Positions 37,037-47,511 of a DNA stretch of 64,000 nt are shown here, piece after piece. Under the pieces are notes generated by a model, which searched no databases, was not told the origin of the DNA, and saw nothing but the letters and a program-made list of their open reading frames with translations. Source of the stretch: Strigamia acuminata (taxonomy: Eukaryota > Arthropoda > Chilopoda > Geophilomorpha > Linotaeniidae). The position numbers and the translations under genes are program-made. The stretch lies in the NCBI GenBank assembly GCA_949358305.1, contig OX442317.1:7940186-8004185 (forward strand). Direction: 5' to 3'. The first letter of the stretch is position 1, and each line of letters begins with the position of its first letter.

Positions 37037-37986
37037 GCACCTCCTTTACTGTCATAAAAGAGGCAATATGTTAATAAAACATAATCATGACTGTCCCATA
37101 ATGTTTTTGCTCTATTCCGAGTGGTCGATGCAAGTTGCTTATCCAAAGGGAGTAAATTAAGATAATCTTTTGCCTACATTACGCTAAACAAGCGTCATGC
37201 ATGGAGTGGATGCGGCTATACTAAATAAATGAAATAAATGTAGAAGTGGTTAGCCAGGTATTTGAGAATTTACACGTAAAATGCACCTCCTTTACTGTCA
37301 TAAAAGAGACAATATGTTAATAAAACATAATCATGACTGTCCCATAATGTTTTTGCTCTATTCCGAGTGGTCGATGCAAGTTGCTTATCCAAAGGGAGTA
37401 AATTAAGATAATCTTTTGCCTACATTACGCTAAACAAGCGTCATGCATGGGGTGGATGCGGCTATACTAAATAAATGAAATAAATGTAGAAGTGGTTAGC
37501 CAGGTATTTGAGAATTTACACGTAAAATGCACCTCCTTTACTGTCATAAAAGAGACAATATGTTAATAAAACATAATCATGACTGTCCCATAATGTTTTT
37601 GCTCTATTCCGAGTGGTCGATGCAAGTTGCATATCCAAAGGGAGTAAATTAACATAGTCTTTTGCCTACATTACGCTAAACAAGCGTCATTCATGGGGTG
37701 GATGCGGCTATACTAAATAAATGAAATAAATGTAGAAGTGGTTAGCCAGGTATTTGAGAATTTACACGTAAAATGCACCTCCTTTACTGTCATAAAAGAG
37801 ACAATATGTTAATAAAACATAATCATGACTGTCCCATAATGTTTTTGCTCTATTCCGAGTGGTCGATGCAAGTTGCATATCCAAAGGGAGTAAATTAAGA
37901 TAGTCTTTTGCCTACATTACGCTAAACAAGCGTCATTCATGGGGTGGATGCAGCTATACTAAATAAATGAAATAAATGTAGAAGTA
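37037..37986. repeat. 246-bp satellite array (four units)
   Basis: Units start at 37037, 37283, 37529 and 37775, each beginning gcacctcctttactgtcata. They differ by only a few bases; the fourth is cut at about 37986. Another copy is at 45252-45505, and a diverged one with a 22-bp insertion at about 48585-48810 overlaps the 5' end of a minus-strand ORF. Confidence 0.97.
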
Positions 37987-38095
37987 GTACAACTTGTTTG
38001 ATGGTGGCACGACTTCGTTCATCTCGTTAAGTTACTCGTAAGCTTAATTCAGCATGTCTGACGACAACAGGCAGAAAACTCGTTCAAAGTCAAAG

Positions 38096-38872
38096 TCAAA
38101 TCTTCGCGTTTTTTTGGCATCGAAAACTCCGCCCATTTGTGTTCGCCCCCCTCCGATTGCTCGAGTCAAATTCAAAAATAGAACGGGAAAATTTTTTTTG
38201 TAAAAGTATATTGAAAAATGAGGTTTTCTGTGTTACTGTACCTTTAGCTCGGTCGTTTGATACGTTCTGCAGTGGCTCAAGACGGTTTGGTACGTTCTGC
38301 AATGGCGCGAGACGACTTTTCAGAGATCCACACTCTGCGTCTTTTTCTTCCACCCGCAACTGCAGGTTGGTTACCGTGCTCTGCAGTCGTCCGATTTCTC
38401 TATTTGCCTCAGTCTGCAGATTGACGATCGAATTCTGCAGTCGTTCTATTTCTCTCTTTGCCCGAGTCTGTAGATGGGCGATTGTGTTCTGCAGGCGTCT
38501 TATTTCTTCGTTCGCCTGCGCCTGCATGCTGATGATCGTGTTCTGCAGGTGATGTCTGGTGTTCTCCTTCGTCTTCTTGCTACACATAGCACAGACGAAC
38601 TCGTCGATCAAGATCTTCATTGTTTGTTCGAACAATATGAAGTCAGAAATGTTAATGTTCCCAGCAGTTAACACACTCATAGCATCCACTATAGATTCTA
38701 TGGCTTGAAGGTTTTTATTGTGTGTTTTTTTATTTAAAACTACGTGTTTTGAAATATTTAATTTTGTTTCTAGACTATTAATTATAAATGTTTCATGTAT
38801 TTCCTTTATATTAGTTAGAGAATAGTTCAATATTTTACTTTCTATTGTTTTTTTCGATTTTAAAAGAGACAC
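38096..38872 (-). CDS. unrecognised coiled-coil protein, multi-copy (most complete copy)
   Basis: An open frame of 258 codons with no recognised family. The N-terminal half is Lys/Asn-rich and holds a CAMCSKK motif near residue 96. The middle is a coiled coil built of four 18-residue repeats (pattern QxxAxxEIxRLQNxIxxL), visible in the DNA as a 54-bp repeat with ctgcag at each boundary. The C-terminal part is basic. A second, N-terminally cut copy lies at 45637-46119, nearly identical, and a remnant of the N-terminal region at about 48160-48260. Together with the adjacent satellites this marks a repeated element. Expression is unknown. The call rests on frame length, repeat structure and conservation between copies. 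Confidence 0.45.
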   Translation of the reverse strand: MSLLKSKKTIESKILNYSLTNIKEIHETFIINSLETKLNISKHVVLNKKTHNKNLQAIESIVDAMSVLTAGNINISDFILFEQTMKILIDEFVCAMCSKKTKENTRHHLQNTIISMQAQANEEIRRLQNTIAHLQTRAKREIERLQNSIVNLQTEANREIGRLQSTVTNLQLRVEEKDAECGSLKSRLAPLQNVPNRLEPLQNVSNDRAKGTVTQKTSFFNILLQKKFSRSIFEFDSSNRRGANTNGRSFRCQKNAKI

Positions 38873-39138
38873 TGTTTCATGATACTAATTGCTGCGATAC
38901 AGTATTAGGGCTTTGCTCTAAAGCAGAATTGTATTGCCGATTCTGGTTGTATCTCATCCTTATTATGTGGCTGCTGCATCTGGTTAATCGGTCTGTTTCG
39001 CACCCCTTGTTCCTGTGGAACCATGTGATTTGTTTCATTTTGGTTTTTCCGTTCCAAATTTAGTTTTGATAATTTTCCCGACAATAGAACAAAAGCAGGA
39101 ACTAAAGCAGAGCAGCAGTCAGTTTCTGCTCAATTCGG

Positions 39139-39325
39139 TATTGTAAGCCTGCATTTAAGTAAGAAGAAATATGGCCTTTACTGAATGATCTACCTGCTTA
39201 ATCAGTATTGTAACCCTGCATTTAAGTCAAAAGAAATGTGGCATTTACTGAAAGTTTTCCTCACGATATTAGTATTGTAAGTCTGCACTTAACACCAAAA
39301 AGAAGTGTGGCATTTACTGAAAGTT
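39139..39325. repeat. triplicated ~67-bp repeat
   Basis: Three diverged direct copies start at about 39140, 39206 and 39273 (tattgtaagcctgcatttaa), each ending in catttactgaaag. The rest of 38873-39580 holds no gene that I can support. Confidence 0.75.
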
Positions 39326-39580
39326 GATTATTGGGAAAATGTAGTTGACGGTATAACGTTACAGAAACTGTTACATAATTAACAAAATAATGTTTATTAA
39401 ATCCAGATTTTGGGTGTTGAAATGTGCAGCACTCAAGTTTTGACCGCCTTTTCGTTTTCCATGCAGCTATTGTTCTGCCTCTTTAGCTCGGGGTCATGCT
39501 CGGGAACCTTCTGCTTCTTTGGCTCGGGGCCCTTCTGCCTCTTCATGGTTGGCAGCCCTTTGTCCATAGATGGGTCGCCG

Positions 39581-40111
39581 TTACAAATAAATACATACAT
39601 GCCTCTTCGTGGTTGATGGGGAAGGAGCTTGAATCGCCTTCTCCGTCACCGTCTTCTGCTGGGACTTCTTTCCCTTTCCATTCTGCTGACGTGCCATGTG
39701 TACAACATTCTCAACCGGGTTCCAAACGTCCGCTTTGGGGAGGAACTTTTCCGGATAACCGCCCGGCTTTGGACGCTCTAGCATCACTGTTTCCTCCTCA
39801 AACGTTGGTGGAGGCGGTGGTGATATGGACGCCAACTCTGGTGGCATCTTGATTGGAATGGGTTTGTGAACAAACGCCTTAAATAGCCGCTGACGCCAAT
39901 TATCATATTCATTATTCAGCAGTTTTGGGATGCCCTTCAGGGTCTTCTTATAACGCCAGCAGACATCCGGCCAGCGGACATCTGAGAACGTCTCAACCAC
40001 AGTCCAATCCACAGTCTGCTCCATCATCTGCTCCATCGTCCACTCCTGGACTGCTGTTGGAGACGGCAGATGGAGGTACCAGCCATTCATGGCAACCCCA
40101 ACAGTCACCAT
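39581..40111 (-). pseudogene. island gene family A: C-terminal-type fragment
   Basis: An open frame of 176 codons sharing a long block with 40105-40554 and 42712-43152: WTMEQMMEQTVDWTVVETF, CWRYKKTLKGIPKLLNN, then a Pro-rich ELASISPPPPPTFEE. It ends in a Lys/Gln-rich tail instead of the DPAAFRRIRWYESSW ending of its neighbour. It lacks the N-terminal domain seen at 40478-41041. The family is unrecognised. It is GC-richer than the flanks. Probably a partial duplicate. Confidence 0.4.
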
Positions 40112-41041
40112 GATGACTCATACCACCGAATCCGTCTGAATGCAGCCGGATCGGAAAGTGGGATATTCAGGCATGTCATGTGTATAACATTATCAACCGG
40201 GTCCCAAACGTTTACTCGGGGAGGATAGAACTTGTCCGGATAACCACCCGACTTTGGACGCTCTAGCATCACTGTTTCCTCCTCAAACGTTGGTGGAGGC
40301 GGTGGTGATATGGACGCCAACTCTGGTGGCATCTTGATTGGAATGGGTTTGTGAACAAACGCCTTAAATAGCCGCTGACGCCAATTTTCATATTCATTAT
40401 TCAGCAGTTTTGGGATGCCCTTCAGGGTCTTCTTATAACGCCAGCAGACATCCGGCCAGCGGACATCTGAGAACGTCTCAACCACAGTCCAATCCACAGT
40501 CTGCTCCATCATCTGCTTCATCGTCCACTCCTGGACTGCTGTTGGAGACCCCAACAGTCACCATGACGATTCGTACCACCTCACACCACCGAATATGTCT
40601 CAACATATTCTCTCGAGGTCTCTGGAACTTGGAATGTTGGATATTCAAGATCACCCACATCCGCTGCCGGATCTGCGCCATCGCTTCGGCCACCTCACTT
40701 CCTTTTGCGGACATGAAGCGTAGGTGGAGTTCCCTCCACCGCTTCGCTTCGTCCACCCAGGGGGTAAGCGTCCGCGGGTGCACGTGCTTTAAAAGCGGCA
40801 CATTGCTTTGGACAAGTTCAGCGCAGATAAGTGGCAGGCCTTCCAAATCTGACAAAACTGGGCCCTCTACGGGTTCCAGAAACGCCACTTCCTCTTGCTG
40901 TTCGGGGGGTTGAGGTGGCAGGTCTTCCAAATCTGACAAAACTGGGCCCTCTACGGGTTCCAGAAACGCCACTCCTTCTTGGGAGGGTGTGGCATGATAC
41001 AAAGTCATTATTATCAGATAAAAAAAACAATGATAAAACAA
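40105..41041 (-). pseudogene. island gene family A: near-complete copy broken by a deletion
   Basis: The N-terminal part (41041 to about 40555) has two tandem copies of a roughly 30-residue unit, VAFLEPVEGPVLSDLE, then ICAELVQSNVPLLKHVHPR, a region predicted helical by eye, and QRMWVILNIQHSKFQRPREN. The copy at 43440-43500 contains about 32 bases missing here near 40549, between gagac and cccaac; the frame shifts at that point. The C-terminal half continues in another frame (40554-40105) to DPAAFRRIRWYESSW and a stop. So this copy is probably inactive, but it defines the family's full extent (about 300 residues). No known domain is recognised. Confidence 0.45.
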
Positions 41042-41178
41042 ATAACAAATGACCTATTTAGCCCTTCGTTCGCCTTATTGGAATCTAAAGTTGCATCAAA
41101 TTCTATCTCCATCGCGTTCCAAAATGCGAAGAATGTTTAAGTTTTCGATGTCGGTTTAAAGCCCCTTTACGAAATCGG
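41042..41178 (-). promoter_or_regulatory. conserved box upstream of family A copies
   Basis: About 125 bp (cctatttagcccttcgttcg ... gtttaaagcccc) repeats almost unchanged in front of three copies: 41051-41170, 41607-41722 and 43997-44119, each just upstream of the same minus-strand start. Position and conservation suggest a promoter or 5' leader carried with the gene. This is an inference. Confidence 0.4.
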
Positions 41179-41196
41179 AAAGTGGGATATTCAGGA

Positions 41197-41595
41197 TTAT
41201 CTACATCCGCTGCCGGATCTGCGCCATCGCTTCGGCCACCTCACTTCCTTTTGCGGACATGAAGCATAGGTGGAGTTCCCTCCACCGCATCGCTTCGTCC
41301 ACCCAGGGGGGTAAGCGTCCGCGGGTGCACGTGCTTTAAAAGCGCCACATTGCTTTGGACAAGTTCCGCGCAGATAAGTGGCAGGCCTTCCAAATCTGAC
41401 AAAACTGGGCCCTCTACGGGTTCCAGAAACGCCACTTTCTCTTGCTGTTCGGGGGGTTGAGGTGACAGGCCTTCCAAATCTGACTAAACTGGGCCCTCTA
41501 CGGATTCCAGAAACGCCACTCCTTCTTGGTAGGGTGTGGCATGATACAAAGTGTTTATTAACAGATAAAAAAAACAATGATAAAATAAATAACAA
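41197..41595 (-). pseudogene. island gene family A: N-terminal fragment
   Basis: It carries the same start and upstream box, the doubled GPVLSDLE unit and LVQSNVALLKHVHPR, but with an in-frame stop in the first unit (TAG near 41483) and a one-base insertion in a G run near 41310 that changes frame. It ends where the sequence joins the next copy's NIPLSD segment. Clearly broken. Confidence 0.5.
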
Positions 41596-41722
41596 ATGTC
41601 CTATTTAGCCTTTCGTTCGCCTTATTGGAATCTAACGTTGCATCAAATTCTATCTCCATTGCGTTCCAAAATGCGAAGAATGTTTAAGTTTGCGATGTCG
41701 GTTTAAAGCCCCGTTACGAAAT

Positions 41723-42711
41723 CGGAAAGTGGGATATTCAGGATTATCTACATCCGCTGCCGGATCTGCGCCATCGCTTCGGCCACCTCACTTCCTTTTG
41801 CGGACATGAAGCAGTTGAGGCATGGTATCTCACGAGAGCCAACCAGAGTCAACCACTGCAAGCCCACTCACACCGGGCAAATTGTCCACAACCTGTTGGA
41901 ATCCTCGTGATTCTAAAGAATGAACAAAACAAAAATAATAATGATAAGTCCAAAAGATAGAAACACGTGTGTGGAAATCAGGAAAACAAGGAGAGAAACA
42001 ATTTGTCATCACGTTCGAAGCATTCAACCGGATTTGTCAAACCAACACGTTAACAAGGAAAAGGAAAAAGGAAAAAGAACTAAGTTCACTGACCACAAAT
42101 GGTCAAGCGAGGTCAGAGTATTGTTAAAAAAAGAAAGGAAACCTAAAGAATTAATGTCAAAAGCTAAAGAAATTTAACAAGTTTGCTTCGTTGTAGGGTA
42201 TCATGGTTGTGACAAGTGGTTTATTACTATTCCTCTTGTCTGCGTGACCCATTTACTACCCCATTTACTACCCATTTACTACCCGCCTGTCGTCTTGTCG
42301 TGAGCGGTTGTGAGCGGGCAAAAGCAAACTTTGTCTTACCTGCATTGTAGTAAATTTTGTTGAACAGTCAGATCTGCTGTCTCTGTCTGAAATGAAAAAA
42401 AAATGCCAATTTTAAGTGCATTTTTGATTTTTGGGTATACTTAAAAAAAAGTAGCACAAAAAAGTATCGCACAAGAATCTATTAGGTTTTTGGCCGAGTT
42501 TGAGCGCTTAAATGCGGGCTTAAATGCTTAGATGCAGGCAGAAGCTTCTTCGAGCCTCTTTCAGGCCTTCTGCCTCTTTAGCTCGGGGTCATGCTCGGGA
42601 ACCTTCTGCTTCTTTGGCTCGGGGCCCTGCTCGGGACCCTTCTGTCTTTTTGGCTCGGGGCCCTTCTGCCTCTTCATGGTTGGCAGCCCTTTGTCCATAG
42701 ATGGGTCGCCG
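41723..42711. other. spacer between family A copies
   Basis: No gene is supported. It contains a short further fragment of the family at 41723-41815. There is a triplicated catttactaccc at about 42250-42285. A copy of the Gly/Ser/Cys-rich segment near 39470-39560 recurs around 42560-42690, extended by an extra repeat of ggctcggggccc. Confidence 0.4.
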
Positions 42712-43152
42712 TTACAAATAAATACATACATGCCTCTTCGTGGTTGATGGGAAAGGAGCTTGAATCGCCTTCTCCGTCACCGTCTTCTGCTGGGACTTCT
42801 TTCCCTTTCCATTCTGCTGACGTGCCATGTGTACACCATTCTCAACCGGGTTCCAAACGTCCGCTTTGGGGAGGAACTTTTCCGGATAACCGCCCGGCTT
42901 CGGCAGCCGTAGGATCACCATTTCCTCGAACGTTGGTGGAGGCGGTGGTGAGATGGACGCCAACTCTGGTGGCATCTTGATTGGAAGGGGTTCGTGAACA
43001 ACTGCCTGAAACATCTGCTGATGGCTGTGATTATGCAGCAGTTTTGGGATGCCCTTTAGCGTCTCCATGTAACGCCAGCAGACATCCCAGCAGACATCCG
43101 AGAACGTCTCAACCACAGTCCAATCCACAGTCTGCTCCATCATCTGCTCCAT
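42712..43152 (-). pseudogene. island gene family A: diverged C-terminal fragment
   Basis: An open frame of 146 codons matching 39581-40111 (EQMMEQTVDWTVVETFSD, PPELASISPPPPPTFEE, the Lys/Gln-rich tail) but more diverged in the middle. It begins after a broken junction: the upstream frame around 43155 carries a TAG. It is orphaned from an N-terminal half. Confidence 0.4.
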
Positions 43153-43220
43153 CGTCTACTCCTGGACTGCTGTTGGAGACGGCAGATGGAGGTACCAGCC
43201 ATTCATGGCAACCCCAACAG

Positions 43221-43985
43221 TCACCATGATGACTCATACCACCGAATCCGTCTGAATGCAGCCGGATCGGAAAGTGGGATATTCAGGCATGTCATGTGTA
43301 TAACATTATCAACCGGGTCCCAAACGTTTACTCGGGGAGGATAGAACTTGTCCGGATAACCATCTGGCCAGCGGACATCTGAGAACGTCTCAACCACAGT
43401 CCAATCCACAGTCTGCTCCATCATCTGCTCCATCGTCCACTCCTGGACTGCTGTTGGAGACGGCAGATGAAGGTACCACTCATTCATGGCGACCCCAACA
43501 GTCACCATGACGATTCGTACCACCTCACACCACCGAATATGTCTCAACATATTCTCTCGAGGTCTCTGAAACTTGGAATGTTGGATATTCAAGATCACCC
43601 ACATCCGCTGCCGGATCTGCGCCATCGCTTCGGCCACCTCACTTCCTTTTGCGGACATGAAGCGTAGGTGGAGTTTCCTCCACCGCTTCGCTTCGTCCAC
43701 CCAGGGGGTAAGCGTCCGCGGGTGCACGTGCTTTAAAAGCGGCACATTGCTTTGGACAAGTTCCGCGCAGATAAGTGGCAGGCCTTTCAAATCTGACAAA
43801 ACTGGGCCCTCTACGGGTTCCAGAAACGCCACTTCCTCTTGCTGTTCGGGGGGTTGAGGTGGCAGGTCTTCCAAATCTGACAAAACTGGGCCCTCTACGG
43901 GTTCCAGAAACGCCACTCCTTCTTGGGAAGGTGTGGCATGATACAAAGTCATTATTAACAGATAAAAAAAACAATGATAAAACAA
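43221..43985 (-). CDS. island gene family A: longest uninterrupted copy
   Basis: 254 codons without a stop. Order: short hydrophobic leader or alternative start at MTLYHATPSQ, two VAFLEPVEGPVLSDL units separated by a PPQPPEQQE linker, LKHVHPRTLTPW, a basic helical part (HLRFMSAKGSEVAEAMAQ), RMWVILNIQHSKFQRPREN, WYLHLPSPTAVQEW, VDWTVVETFSDVRWP, and the ending DPAAFRRIRWYESSW. Compared with 40105-40554 it lacks an internal block of about 75 codons (from WPDVCWRYKK to the Pro-rich stretch) but stays in frame. No family was recognised. The conserved upstream box is at 43997-44119. Codon third positions are GC-richer than in the flanking host genes. Function unknown; expression unproven. Confidence 0.45.
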   Translation of the reverse strand: MFYHCFFYLLIMTLYHATPSQEGVAFLEPVEGPVLSDLEDLPPQPPEQQEEVAFLEPVEGPVLSDLKGLPLICAELVQSNVPLLKHVHPRTLTPWVDEAKRWRKLHLRFMSAKGSEVAEAMAQIRQRMWVILNIQHSKFQRPRENMLRHIRWCEVVRIVMVTVGVAMNEWYLHLPSPTAVQEWTMEQMMEQTVDWTVVETFSDVRWPDGYPDKFYPPRVNVWDPVDNVIHMTCLNIPLSDPAAFRRIRWYESSW

Positions 43986-44119
43986 ATAACAAATGACCTA
44001 TTTAGCCCTTCGTTCGCCTTATTGGAATCTAAAGTTGCATCAAATTCTATCTCCATCGCGTTCCAAAATGCGAAGAATGTTTAAGTTTTCGATGTCGGTT
44101 TAAAGCCCCGTTACGAAAT

Positions 44120-44538
44120 CAAGTGTTCAGTAGCTTAAAGCAATGCCCTTCTACTACTTTCGTTGTTAACGATATAGAAGAAGCTCTGTTATTATTGCAG
44201 ATGTAATATGCAATAGCATAAAATTTCCGATTCATACTGACAAAAATAATATTATAATATTTATAAAAAAATAAGAAAGAGATGAAATAATCGTACCTAT
44301 TTAATGTCTTGACACTGTGCAATGCTGTTTACCGTGCTTAAAACAGCCCTTTTGCTCGATAATATCACCAGGAGTAGTAGAAAGGTCAGTCAGTTCAGCA
44401 CATTCGTCAAGGAACTTAAACAGTTGGATGTCCGCTTCTACAATCTAACAGTCTGGGTAGTCGGCAGTTGGTGTCTTATACGAGAGATACGCTTGTTATT
44501 CTCCAAGAGCATTCAAAATGTATCTACATCTGAGTAGT
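44120..44538. other. non-coding spacer
   Basis: No gene is seen between the family A upstream box and the 273-bp array. Short frames on both strands have no supporting feature. Confidence 0.35.
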
Positions 44539-45251
44539 GATAAAAAATTATTTCTGGCTGAAAAGGAATTTGAAATTGAGCTGGTGTTAATTTCCACATC
44601 GCACTCTGAGTGTCACCAGCATGAGGGTCCCACAAACAAAATCTTAAAATTATACAAAGTAAAAAACACTTAAGCTTAGTTGGCACTTAGTGGCACTGGC
44701 ACGAACACGACATTCGTAGGCGCTCTAATGTCTTCACAGATTCTTTGACTTATGGTTTTTGGGCCTTTTCACGGATTCTTTGACTTCTGGTGACTTATAA
44801 GAAAGGAGAAGGATAAAAAACTATTTCTGGCTGAAAAGGAATTTGAAATTGAGCTGGTGATAATTTCCACATCGCACTCCGTGTGACATCAGCATAAGGG
44901 TCCCACAAACAAAATCTTAAAATTATACAAAGTAAAAAACACTTAAGCTTAGTTGGCACTTAGTGGCACTGGCACGAACACGACATTTGTAGGCGCTCTA
45001 ATGTCTTCACAGATTCTTTGACTTATGGTTTTTGGGCCTTTTCACGGATTCTTTGACTTCTGGTGACTTATAAGAAAGGAGAAGGATAAAAAACTATTTC
45101 TGGCTGAAAAGGATTTTGAAATTGAGCTGGTGATAATTTCCACATCGCACTCCGTGTGACATCAGCATAAGGGTCCCACAAACAAAAACTTAAAATTATA
45201 CAAAGTCAAAAACACTTAAGCTTAGTTGGCACTTAGTGGCACTGGCACGAA
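44539..45251. repeat. 273-bp satellite array (2.6 units)
   Basis: Units start at 44539, 44812 and 45085 (gataaaaaa then ctatttctggctgaaaagg). The first differs more than the other two. The third is cut after cactggcacgaacacgac, where a 246-bp satellite unit begins at once. Confidence 0.95.
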
Positions 45252-45505
45252 CACGACACGCACCTCCTTTACTGTCATAAAAGAGACAATATGTTAATAA
45301 AACATAATGATGACTGTCCCATAATGTTTTTGCTCTATTCCGAGTGGTCGATGCAAGTTGCATATCCAAACGGAGTAAATTAAGATAGTCTTTTGCCTAC
45401 ATTACGCTAAACAAGCGTCATGCATGGGGTGGATGCGGCTATACTAAATAAATGAAATAAATGTAGAAGTGGTTAGCCATGTATTTGAGAATTTACACGT
45501 AACAT
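45252..45505. repeat. single 246-bp satellite unit, joined to the coiled-coil gene copy
   Basis: It matches the units at 37037-37986. About 70 bp on, the leader gtagtacaacttgtttgatg, also found at 37985, recurs at about 45576 and leads into the second coiled-coil gene copy. The satellite plus gene therefore form one larger duplicated block. Confidence 0.93.
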
Positions 45506-45636
45506 GTGGTTTATAAATTGTTTTCTAACACGCTTAAATTCGCAGCATTGTTGTCGCCAGTCCATTTAACTAATAAGTAGTACAACTTGTTTGATGGTGG
45601 CACGACTTCGTTCATCTCGTTAAGTTACTCGTAAGC

Positions 45637-46119
45637 TTAATTCAGCATGTCTGACGACAACAGGCAGAAAACTCGTTCAAAGTCAAAGTCAAATCTTCGC
45701 GTTTTTTTGACATTGAAAACTCCGCCCATTTGTGTTCGCCCCCTCCGATTGCTCGAGTCAAATTCAAAAATAGGGCGGGAAAATTTTTTTTGTAAAAGTA
45801 TATTGAAAAATGAGGTTTTCTGTGTTACTGTACCTTTAGCTCGGTCGTTTGATACGTTCTGCAGTGGCTCAAGACGGTTTGGTACGTTCTGCAATGGCTC
45901 GAGACGACTTTTCAGAGATCCACACTCTGCGTCTTTTTCTTCCACCCGCAACTGCAGGTTGGTTACCGTGCTCTGCAGTCGTCCGATTTCTCTATTTGCC
46001 TCAGTCTGCAGATTGACGATCGAATTCTGCAGTCGTTCTATTTCTCTCTTTGCCCGAGTCTGTAGATGGGCGATTGTGTTCTGCAGGCGTCTTATTTCTT
46101 CGTTCGCCTGCGCCTGCAT
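45637..46119 (-). pseudogene. coiled-coil gene, second copy (N-terminally truncated)
   Basis: Nearly identical to 38096-38770 from the first 18-residue coiled-coil repeat onward. The sequence leaves the family at about 46130, where a tata-rich junction joins a different ORF. A single-base difference near 45745 changes the basic C-terminal frame. It lacks about 100 N-terminal residues, so it is probably not functional. Confidence 0.5.
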
Positions 46120-46140
46120 GCTGATGATCGTATATAAGTA

Positions 46141-46734
46141 TTAGTATATAAGTATAAGTATATTGAAAAATAAGAGGTTTTCTGTATAGAAGTTGCTTCT
46201 ATCAAGAAGATGATCACTATCTTTGACGGCCATATTTGGTAGGCTTTCTAAATCACCCGTCACCTCTCTCTTTTGTTTGAAATTATACTTAGATACATTA
46301 AAAAATTCACTATTAGTAAAATATAATAGTTTCGTTGTTTTATTTTTAGATCTTTTAGACTTAAATTTCTGCATATAATAATCACCCCTGTACGAACCAA
46401 TGTTCTCGAGTTTGAAGTCAGGCATTTTACATTCGTCGTTTGCTGACAGAAATAGATGTTTTTTGGTGATATGCTCCATACAAAGTTTTTCGCTCTTTGA
46501 GCGCACTATTGTGTGCGCGTATAACGCACATTCCAAGCAAACTATGTGAGATATGCTCCGTTCTGTCAAGAATGATTTTATTGCGTCTTCTTTAGCATTA
46601 TAAAACAAACACGTTGTTAATAACACATTCTCGTTTAGGATCTCAATAACGGTAAAATCAGAGGTTATTCCTCCATTCTGTGTGCTTTTTGTTAGAAATT
46701 CAACTGGTAGATGTTTTTTGGTGATATGCTCCAT
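46141..46734 (-). CDS. unrecognised Cys/His-containing ORF (HLFLS family)
   Basis: An open frame of 197 codons. It contains VCLECALYAHTIVRSKSEKLC, whose spaced Cys and His could bind a metal (inference), followed by EHITKKHLFLS, a Lys-rich stretch and TKLLYFT. The segment EHITKKHL occurs twice because the DNA holds a tandem duplication of about 258 bp (46454 versus 46712). A related shorter frame lies at 47192-47404. No known family recognised. Confidence 0.35.
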   Translation of the reverse strand: MEHITKKHLPVEFLTKSTQNGGITSDFTVIEILNENVLLTTCLFYNAKEDAIKSFLTERSISHIVCLECALYAHTIVRSKSEKLCMEHITKKHLFLSANDECKMPDFKLENIGSYRGDYYMQKFKSKRSKNKTTKLLYFTNSEFFNVSKYNFKQKREVTGDLESLPNMAVKDSDHLLDRSNFYTENLLFFNILILIY

Positions 46735-46990
46735 ACAAAGTTTTTCGCTCTATGAGCGCACTATTGTGTGCGCGTATAACGCACATTCCAAGCAAACTAT
46801 GTGAGATATGCCCCGTTCTGTCAAGAATGATTTTAATGCGTCTTCTTTAGCATTATAAAACAAACACGTTGTTAATAACACATTCTCGTTTAGGATCTCA
46901 ATAACGGTAAAATCAGAGGTTATTCCTCCATTCTGTATGCTATTTGTTAGAAATTCAACTGATAGAGAGCCGGGTAATTTTTTAATACTT
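46735..46990 (-). pseudogene. upstream tandem duplicate of the HLFLS-family ORF
   Basis: A duplicate of about 46480-46734 with a few substitutions; one makes a TAG where the other copy has Lys (RS-stop-SEK near 46755), so the frame cannot read through. Confidence 0.6.
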
Positions 46991-47191
46991 ATTTGCCCCT
47001 GCTGATCAGCTCCACTATTACCGAATAGAGTAATTGACGGTCGGTGATAAATACCTTATGTGAGACACAAATGCAGCTGGGTATTCCTACGATGTCACCT
47101 GATACAACATATCTGCAAAATCTAGTATACCATATACATTGGTGTCTCGAAAAATGTGTGATGAAGCAGGCTATTTCTCCATATTCACTGA

Positions 47192-47404
47192 TTAAAGAAA
47201 GATAGAATGAATAACAATTACAATTGGATAACTTGTATGTGTAAAGTATAGAAACTTCTCGGTCTCGTCTTTACGACTCTTAGATATCGGTCTATACATG
47301 ACAATGTTACATATGTATAAACCCACATTCTTGAGTTTGTAGCGGGGTATTGTAGCTTCTCTCTGACCTGATAAAAATAAATGGTTTTTTCTTATTTGCC
47401 CCAA
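47192..47404 (-). CDS. small ORF related to the HLFLS family
   Basis: 71 codons with IRKNHLFLS, YKLKNVGLY, SKSRK and KFLYFTH in the same order and spacing as the C-terminal part of 46141-46734, but strongly diverged. This suggests two old paralogues under some constraint, or independent decay from a common element. Possibly a fragment. Confidence 0.3.
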   Translation of the reverse strand: MGQIRKNHLFLSGQREATIPRYKLKNVGLYICNIVMYRPISKSRKDETEKFLYFTHTSYPIVIVIHSIFL

Positions 47405-47511
47405 ACTTCCAGATGTTCAAGCCCACTGGATGTGAAATTTTGACCATAGAAGAATGTGGTGGTGGCTGTGTATGTGACCTCCCCTTGATTGGTTTTGCTC
47501 CTGAAAATTCT

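Noticed and set aside
40818..41048. Frames on both strands rich in Arg/Pro/Leu (also 40831-41052, 41378-41608 and 43775-43996 on the plus strand)
   Set aside because: They are antisense or off-frame readings of the doubled GPVLSDLE units of family A.
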